Source of the DNA: Prevotella sp. UBA1395
GTDB taxonomy: Bacteria; Bacteroidota; Bacteroidia; Bacteroidales; Bacteroidaceae
Direction of reading: 5' to 3'
Length of the DNA: 11,863 bases
Assembly (NCBI GenBank): GCA_002305235.1
Contig: DBQL01000036.1
Span: forward strand, 1-11,863
Positions 7,273 through 11,863 of this stretch are shown here, piece after piece (position 1 is the stretch's first letter; every line of letters begins with the position of its first letter). The position numbers and the translations under genes were made by a program. Under the pieces are notes generated by a model, which made no database searches, was not told the DNA's origin, and saw only the letters and a program-made list of their open reading frames with translations.

Positions 7273-8715
7273 CTATCTCTGCACCAGTGCTTTTGCCCCT
7301 TTTTCCACCGGCCCTGTGATGTTCTGCAGGTCGGCGCGCCCCACATTCTCCAAAATCACACGATGACGATAGTCCGGCCGGAGGGTCGAGAAATGCACGT
7401 CACGAGCCCTCAACCCGTCGACATGACGCGCAAAGAGTCCGTAGGCCGGCGTCGGACCGGCCCACCGCGGCTCCGGATAATTGGTGCCTTGTTCACGATA
7501 TGCCTTGTCGCGCAACGCAGCCTCGCCCCCACCCCGATATTCTATCGAGATGTTTTGCAAGGTGATATTGCGCAACGGCTCATCTTTCATGCCGGTGATG
7601 ATGATACTTGCCAGTGAGTCACAGTCTTGTGCCACTACATTGGAAATCATGATGTCGCCGCCATAGCTGATGTCTGTCACCTCCTTGGGTCCACGGTTTC
7701 TGCACCCCGTGGTGATATAGATGGGATAATGGTGCACATGAACCATCGACAGATTGCTCACCACAATATTCTCCATTCGCCCCTGATCGACCTCCTCCAA
7801 GGCCAACCCCGAGGAATACATGAAATTGCAATTCGAGATGTTGATATTCTTATATCCGCCGTTGCTCTCCGTGCCGAGCTTGATTCTCCCGCACACCCAG
7901 TTTACTATCTCGGGCTGATAACTGCCGTCGAGAAACGTCCCCAGCTTATATCCTGTCACCAGACAGTTGTTGATCAGGATGTGCTCGGTGGCCACGGCCC
8001 TCTTCAACGCATAGCTCGACTTCAGCACAATGGCATCGTCCGACGGGGTATTGACCTTGCAGTTGGTCACGCTCAGATACTTGCAACAGTCTATATCTAT
8101 TCCGTCACGATTGGTATCGATGGTCACATTGTCAATATGTCCGCGCTCACATCCCGTCACAATGATGGCAAAATGACCTCCGCGGTAGATCGTGATGTCA
8201 CGAATGAGGATATTGCGACACTGTTTCAAGGCTATGGCCTTATCGCCCGTGCCGATGCTTCCGCCCTGCACCTGCCCGCTTTTCTCCGTGTCTTTCTTGG
8301 TAAGACCCTTTCCATCGATCATACCCCGACCGGTAATCGACACATTTTCCTGACCTTCCGCCCATATCAGAGAATTGTGGAAGTAGGTATGTCCGCCGTC
8401 CTGATACTCCGGAAAATCAAAAGGCTCACTCTCGTCATAGGCTGCTTTGTCTTGCGTGGCCAACAATACCGCCCCGGCCTCAAGATGCAGTTCGATGTTG
8501 CTCTTGAGCCTGATCGAGCCTGACAGATAGGTGCCGGCCGGCAGCAATACCGTTCCACCGCCGTTTGCCACGGCGGTATCTATGGCGGCATTGATAGCTT
8601 TCGAGTCGAGATGAACGCCGTCGCCTTTCGCGCCGAAATGGCGCACATTGTACGTTTCGGCCGCGACGGCCACCACTACACACAGCAATGTGAATATAGA
8701 AATCAGTTTCTTCAT
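7273..8715 (-). CDS. Secreted glycoside hydrolase family 28 (polygalacturonase-like) enzyme
   Basis: This is a probable pectin-degrading enzyme exported to the periplasm. The 480-residue protein starts with a type I signal peptide (about 1-19, cleavage near AVAA-ET) and has no lipoprotein Cys. Residues 21-140 match the pectate-lyase-superfamily opening (VRHFGAKGDG, NGGGTVLLPAGTY), and the rest is a right-handed beta-helix. GH28 catalytic positions are present: Asp204 in TNRDGID (in place of NTD), Asp226-Asp227 in SDDAIVLKS, and RIK at 277-279. The classical GHG motif is not found; the corresponding region reads GYKLGTFLDG (255-264). That pattern, with the following GTESNGGYKNI, suggests a divergent exo-acting or rhamnogalacturonan-type subgroup rather than an endo-polygalacturonase. 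It diverges from the sensor-regulator gene, its likely controller. Substrate is inferred. Confidence 0.9.
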   Translation of the reverse strand: MKKLISIFTLLCVVVAVAAETYNVRHFGAKGDGVHLDSKAINAAIDTAVANGGGTVLLPAGTYLSGSIRLKSNIELHLEAGAVLLATQDKAAYDESEPFDFPEYQDGGHTYFHNSLIWAEGQENVSITGRGMIDGKGLTKKDTEKSGQVQGGSIGTGDKAIALKQCRNILIRDITIYRGGHFAIIVTGCERGHIDNVTIDTNRDGIDIDCCKYLSVTNCKVNTPSDDAIVLKSSYALKRAVATEHILINNCLVTGYKLGTFLDGSYQPEIVNWVCGRIKLGTESNGGYKNINISNCNFMYSSGLALEEVDQGRMENIVVSNLSMVHVHHYPIYITTGCRNRGPKEVTDISYGGDIMISNVVAQDCDSLASIIITGMKDEPLRNITLQNISIEYRGGGEAALRDKAYREQGTNYPEPRWAGPTPAYGLFARHVDGLRARDVHFSTLRPDYRHRVILENVGRADLQNITGPVEKGAKALVQR

Positions 8716-8739
8716 AAATAGTTTGTTTGATTAGTGTTG

Positions 8740-8747
8740 CAAAGGTA
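8740..8747 (-). promoter_or_regulatory. -7 box of the GH28 gene
   Basis: TACCTTTG on the minus strand is an exact TAnnTTTG box, 24 bases before the ATG (A at 8715). No TTTG stands at the expected -33 distance (about 8767-8771), which is what an activator-dependent promoter would look like. Confidence 0.6.
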
Positions 8748-8788
8748 AGAAAAAAAAGGGTGACTATCCTCGTTTGTTTTATTTTTAT

Positions 8789-8796
8789 TACTTTTG
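8789..8796 (+). promoter_or_regulatory. -7 box of the sensor-regulator gene
   Basis: TACTTTTG is an exact TAnnTTTG box placing initiation near 8802. That gives a leader of about 24 bases to the ATG at 8826, but only about 12 to the alternative in-frame ATG at 8814. It therefore favours 8826. A TTTG occurs at 8773-8776 but is too close (12 bases) to serve as a normal -33 box. Confidence 0.6.
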
Positions 8797-8825
8797 CAAT
8801 GGTATAAACCTATATGTGCTACATC

Positions 8826-11800
8826 ATGCCTCAAAAACTAATCACTGCGTTTATTTTCATAGCTTTACATCTATGCGCATACGCCGCCCCCACGGCGGTC
8901 ATGCCGGGAGCGAGACACTTCTCTACCATTGACGGACTGCAGGGCAATACCATCAAGGCGATGGTGCAAGACGATGACGGACTGATATGGCTGGGCGGCA
9001 CGGGCGGCCTTAACCGTTTCGACGGCTATCACTTCACCGATTTCACACGTGTGGGGCTTGATCGCAACGCGGTGACCACCCGACATATCGGACTTCTCAA
9101 TCTCGACCGCAAGAACAACATGCTGTGGACCACCACTTCTACTTATAGTCACGGTTGCCTCAACCTGCTCACCGGCAGGTACGAAGACTATACGGGCAAG
9201 GGTGACATGAATCGCGCGTTTGACAAATATGTGTTCACCGGCGAGGATATGTGGCTCTACACCAAAGGGTTCGGCATTCGACATATTGCTTGCAGGAATG
9301 GCCGATTCACCATGACCGACTACACACGGCAAAACGGCAAGCTGCGAGAATCATCGGTGCTGGCACTTGCCGAAGGCCGCCATCGGCAAATATGGGGCAT
9401 CACCGAGCATACTGTTTTCCGCATTGCCGAAAACGGAGCGTGCCACGAATTGCTCAAGGGCATACAGCCATTGCATATCAGGTACGACAGGGGGAGGGCC
9501 TGCGTGGTGACCAAGACCAATGACGTGATTGTCTTTTCAGAACAGGGAAAGGTGGCATTCCGGTCACACCTGCCGGTCGCGCAAGGCATCATCGGCGATG
9601 CCACACACACTCTGATCTGCCAAAACCGGCTTTATATCTTCACGCCCCGAGAGACTTTCACGCTCAGTCTGACGACAAGAGCCTTTGCCCTGCCGTCCAC
9701 ACAGATTCCCGGAGGAATCAGTCAGGGCAGCATACCCGACTGTCAATTTGTGGCCAACAGGCAGTCGGGCATCCTGTGGCTCTTTCCCGACAAGGGTGCT
9801 CCCCGGCGCCTCGACCTCCTGCCTAACATCGGACCTAATGCTGAAAAGGGGCGCATCTTCAACGTGGTGAAAGACCGTGACGGGCGATATGTCATCGCCT
9901 CATACGGTGGCGGACTGTTCATCTATAATCCCAAGGACCACCATTTGCAGCATTTCACGGCCGAAGACGACGACCCGCTCTTCTTTTCCAACTATCTTTA
10001 TGCCATCATGACCGACTCCACCGGATGTCTGTGGGTGGCGGCCGAGTCGGCCGGCGTGTCGTGCATCAACCCGCGGCAGGAGGCCACGGCAGAGTATGTC
10101 TATCCCCACCCGGGAATGAAAGGAGACCGTTCCAACTATATCCGGAATATCATCCGGTCACGAGACGGCAATATTTTGCTTAACACCAACGACAACAAGC
10201 TGTATCTGTTCAATCCCGCCACACGGCAACTCACGTTCAAGGAGCATACCAAGGCTGCCATTTATGCCTATCTTGTCGACTCCTCCGGACGCGAATGGGT
10301 AGGCACAAGGGGCGACGGTCTCTATGTCGACAAACAGCGGTATGCCAAGGAGTCGCGCACCCATGTCGTGCCGGTCAACGATTTCTATGATATCAAGGAA
10401 GACGCGCACCATCGTCTTTGGATAGCCACATGGAAAGGCGGACTGCTCTGTGCCACAGGTGGTAAAGGACGCCCGATAACCTTTCGCCAATTCCTCATCC
10501 ACAATAACAATGCCGCCAAGATACACGACCTTGAGTTGTCGCCCGACGGCTGGCTGTACATCGCCACCTACGATGGGCTCTATGCCGTGGACACCCGTCG
10601 GCAATACATCACCGAGAACGATTTCATGGCCTATAAAGTAGACAACAAACAATTGCCCGCCAACGAAATCTACTGTCTGAAAACAGATGTGCGCGGCACA
10701 CTGTGGGTGGGCTGTCTCGGCAACGGCGCACTGCAATGCACCTTCAGCCAAGATCACAAAACCCTCACTTACAAAGCCATTACGCGTGCCAACGGGTTGG
10801 CCAACAACAACGTGGTGGGCATTATCGAGGACGCCCACCATCATCTTTGGCTCTCCACCGAGCAGGGCATCACCAAACTTGACAGCCGATACAACACGCG
10901 AACCTATCTCTTCAGCAAGAACGTCCTGAGCAACTCGTATAGTGAAAACAGCGGACTGCTCTTGTCCGACGGACGCATTCTCTTTGGCACCATGAACGGA
11001 CTGTGCATCGTCGACAACAGCACCAAAACGGGCAACCATCCCTCAACGGTACGCATGCCTGTCATCACCAACCTCCTCATCGACGGAAAGTCTGTGCTCG
11101 AACAGCCGGATGACACGCCGCCCATCGGTATCATGCAACGCAGACGCATCGATCTGACCCACACGCAAAACACGCTCTCCATCAACTTTTCCAACTTCAA
11201 CTACCTCGACATGGAGTCTACCCTGTACCAATATTATATGGAGGGTGTGGAAAACACATGGCGACCACCGACCAATGCCAACCATGCCGACTACGGCGAG
11301 CTGCGCCCCGGACGATACATCTTCCATCTCAAGGCGGCCAACAACGGCGTGTGGAGCAAGCCCACGGCCCTCACCATCGTCATCCATCAGCCGTGGTACA
11401 ACACGTGGTGGGCATGGATGGTCTACCTGCTCCTCGCCGCTGCCATCGCCCACAGACTTTACCGACTGTGGCGTGACAACCTGCAGCTGCAACAAGAGAT
11501 GAAGATTGAGCGTCAGACCAACGAGTACCGGCAGTATCGTCTGGCCGATGAAATCATGCGCAACTTCTGTCCCGACGACTACAATGACAGCCTCGTGGTG
11601 ATTGTAGAGAGCAACGACGACGAGCGCCGGCAAATCGAGCAGGAGTTTGGCTCGAAGCTACACATCTCGGCTTTTGCGCGCGGAGAAGAGGCCTTGGAGT
11701 TTATCAGCCGCCAAAGACCGGCACTGCTCATCTGCGACGAACGCTTGGAAGACATGAGCGGCTATGCCCTCATCGCCCGCGTCAAGCAAGACGAGGCCAC

Positions 11801-11863
11801 GTCATCGCTGCCCATCATCATGCTCACACGCCTCTCCGACAATGCCTTCGGCACCGAAGACGA
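8826..11863 (+). CDS. HTCS/SusR-like membrane sensor lacking a kinase module, 3' end cut off by the window
   Basis: One frame stays open for 1012 codons to the window end. A signal peptide (about 1-21, ending LCAYA-AP) precedes a periplasmic Reg_prop beta-propeller. Blade motifs include DGLIWLGGTGGLNRFDG (51-67), GRLWIAT-type repeats and DAHHHLWLST. A Y_Y_Y domain follows at about 777-855, then one membrane span (about 861-876). Hybrid two-component sensors of this class next carry HisKA and HATPase_c domains (over 200 residues). Here only about 46 linker residues (877-922) precede a receiver domain (from about 923). Glu928, phosphoacceptor-type Asp971 in LLICDE and Thr in IIMLTR are present, but Ser929 replaces the second acidic residue. 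An AraC-type output domain would be expected past the window end. ATG 8814 is an alternative start, and an in-frame stop lies at 8805. Its likely role is control of the divergent pectin enzyme gene. Confidence 0.9.
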   Translation, partial: MPQKLITAFIFIALHLCAYAAPTAVMPGARHFSTIDGLQGNTIKAMVQDDDGLIWLGGTGGLNRFDGYHFTDFTRVGLDRNAVTTRHIGLLNLDRKNNMLWTTTSTYSHGCLNLLTGRYEDYTGKGDMNRAFDKYVFTGEDMWLYTKGFGIRHIACRNGRFTMTDYTRQNGKLRESSVLALAEGRHRQIWGITEHTVFRIAENGACHELLKGIQPLHIRYDRGRACVVTKTNDVIVFSEQGKVAFRSHLPVAQGIIGDATHTLICQNRLYIFTPRETFTLSLTTRAFALPSTQIPGGISQGSIPDCQFVANRQSGILWLFPDKGAPRRLDLLPNIGPNAEKGRIFNVVKDRDGRYVIASYGGGLFIYNPKDHHLQHFTAEDDDPLFFSNYLYAIMTDSTGCLWVAAESAGVSCINPRQEATAEYVYPHPGMKGDRSNYIRNIIRSRDGNILLNTNDNKLYLFNPATRQLTFKEHTKAAIYAYLVDSSGREWVGTRGDGLYVDKQRYAKESRTHVVPVNDFYDIKEDAHHRLWIATWKGGLLCATGGKGRPITFRQFLIHNNNAAKIHDLELSPDGWLYIATYDGLYAVDTRRQYITENDFMAYKVDNKQLPANEIYCLKTDVRGTLWVGCLGNGALQCTFSQDHKTLTYKAITRANGLANNNVVGIIEDAHHHLWLSTEQGITKLDSRYNTRTYLFSKNVLSNSYSENSGLLLSDGRILFGTMNGLCIVDNSTKTGNHPSTVRMPVITNLLIDGKSVLEQPDDTPPIGIMQRRRIDLTHTQNTLSINFSNFNYLDMESTLYQYYMEGVENTWRPPTNANHADYGELRPGRYIFHLKAANNGVWSKPTALTIVIHQPWYNTWWAWMVYLLLAAAIAHRLYRLWRDNLQLQQEMKIERQTNEYRQYRLADEIMRNFCPDDYNDSLVVIVESNDDERRQIEQEFGSKLHISAFARGEEALEFISRQRPALLICDERLEDMSGYALIARVKQDEATSSLPIIMLTRLSDNAFGTED

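Noticed and set aside
7129..7617. Plus-strand frame starting in the groES-GH28 spacer
   Set aside because: Most of it is antisense to GH28, and the unique first part is low-complexity AT-rich sequence followed by Cys/His-rich text with no motif.
7627..8523. 298-codon plus-strand frame within the GH28 region
   Set aside because: It lies wholly antisense to the GH28 gene, which has a signal peptide and catalytic motifs, and shows no domain of its own.
10402..10860. Near-identical DNA segments encoding DAHHRLWIAT and DAHHHLWLST
   Set aside because: These are repeated propeller blades of the Reg_prop domain, expected within this family, not an independent repeat element.
10158..11633. Two long minus-strand frames (10158-11039 and 11043-11633)
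   Set aside because: Both are antisense to the continuous sensor frame with its propeller, Y_Y_Y, span and receiver motifs.

Overview
The window looks like Bacteroidota chromosome, most likely Prevotellaceae or a close relative. Signs seen in the sequence: Bacteroidetes-type promoters (TTTG, about 19-20 bases, then TAnnTTTG), start codons without clear Shine-Dalgarno sites, and a SusR/HTCS-like membrane sensor with a Reg_prop propeller beside a secreted GH28 pectin enzyme. Base composition is about half GC in genes, with AT-rich spacers. I do not name a species.

Layout. Positions 1-4606 are all on the minus strand. In transcription order they hold a 77-residue two-span membrane protein, a 517-residue fusion of an AmgK-like sugar kinase with a RapZ C-terminal domain, a MurU-like nucleotidyltransferase, and GMP synthase (guaA). 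The kinase and nucleotidyltransferase together suggest the MurNAc/GlcNAc salvage route that returns cell-wall sugars to UDP-MurNAc. The RapZ domain, known in E. coli to bind glucosamine-6-phosphate, suggests built-in amino-sugar sensing.

Positions 4607-4972 form an AT-rich spacer. It holds what reads as a complete minus-strand small transcription unit: an exact promoter, a leader hairpin, a possible 19-residue hydrophobic peptide and an intrinsic terminator. That terminator's T-run overlaps the -33 box of the next gene. Positions 4973-6907 hold groES-groEL (minus). Their 365-base upstream spacer carries a near-perfect 23-bp palindrome, a second hairpin, and three related 15-base motifs spaced exactly 22 bases apart; none of these is explained by the neighbouring genes.

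Positions 7273-8715 (minus) encode a secreted GH28-family enzyme. It diverges from a large plus-strand sensor-regulator that starts near 8826 and runs off the window end. The sensor has a signal peptide, a Reg_prop propeller, a Y_Y_Y domain and one membrane span. After only about 46 linker residues it enters a receiver domain. The histidine-kinase module normally found there is absent, and the receiver has Ser where the second metal-binding acidic residue is expected. This kinase-less sensor and the small transcription unit are the two most unusual items here.
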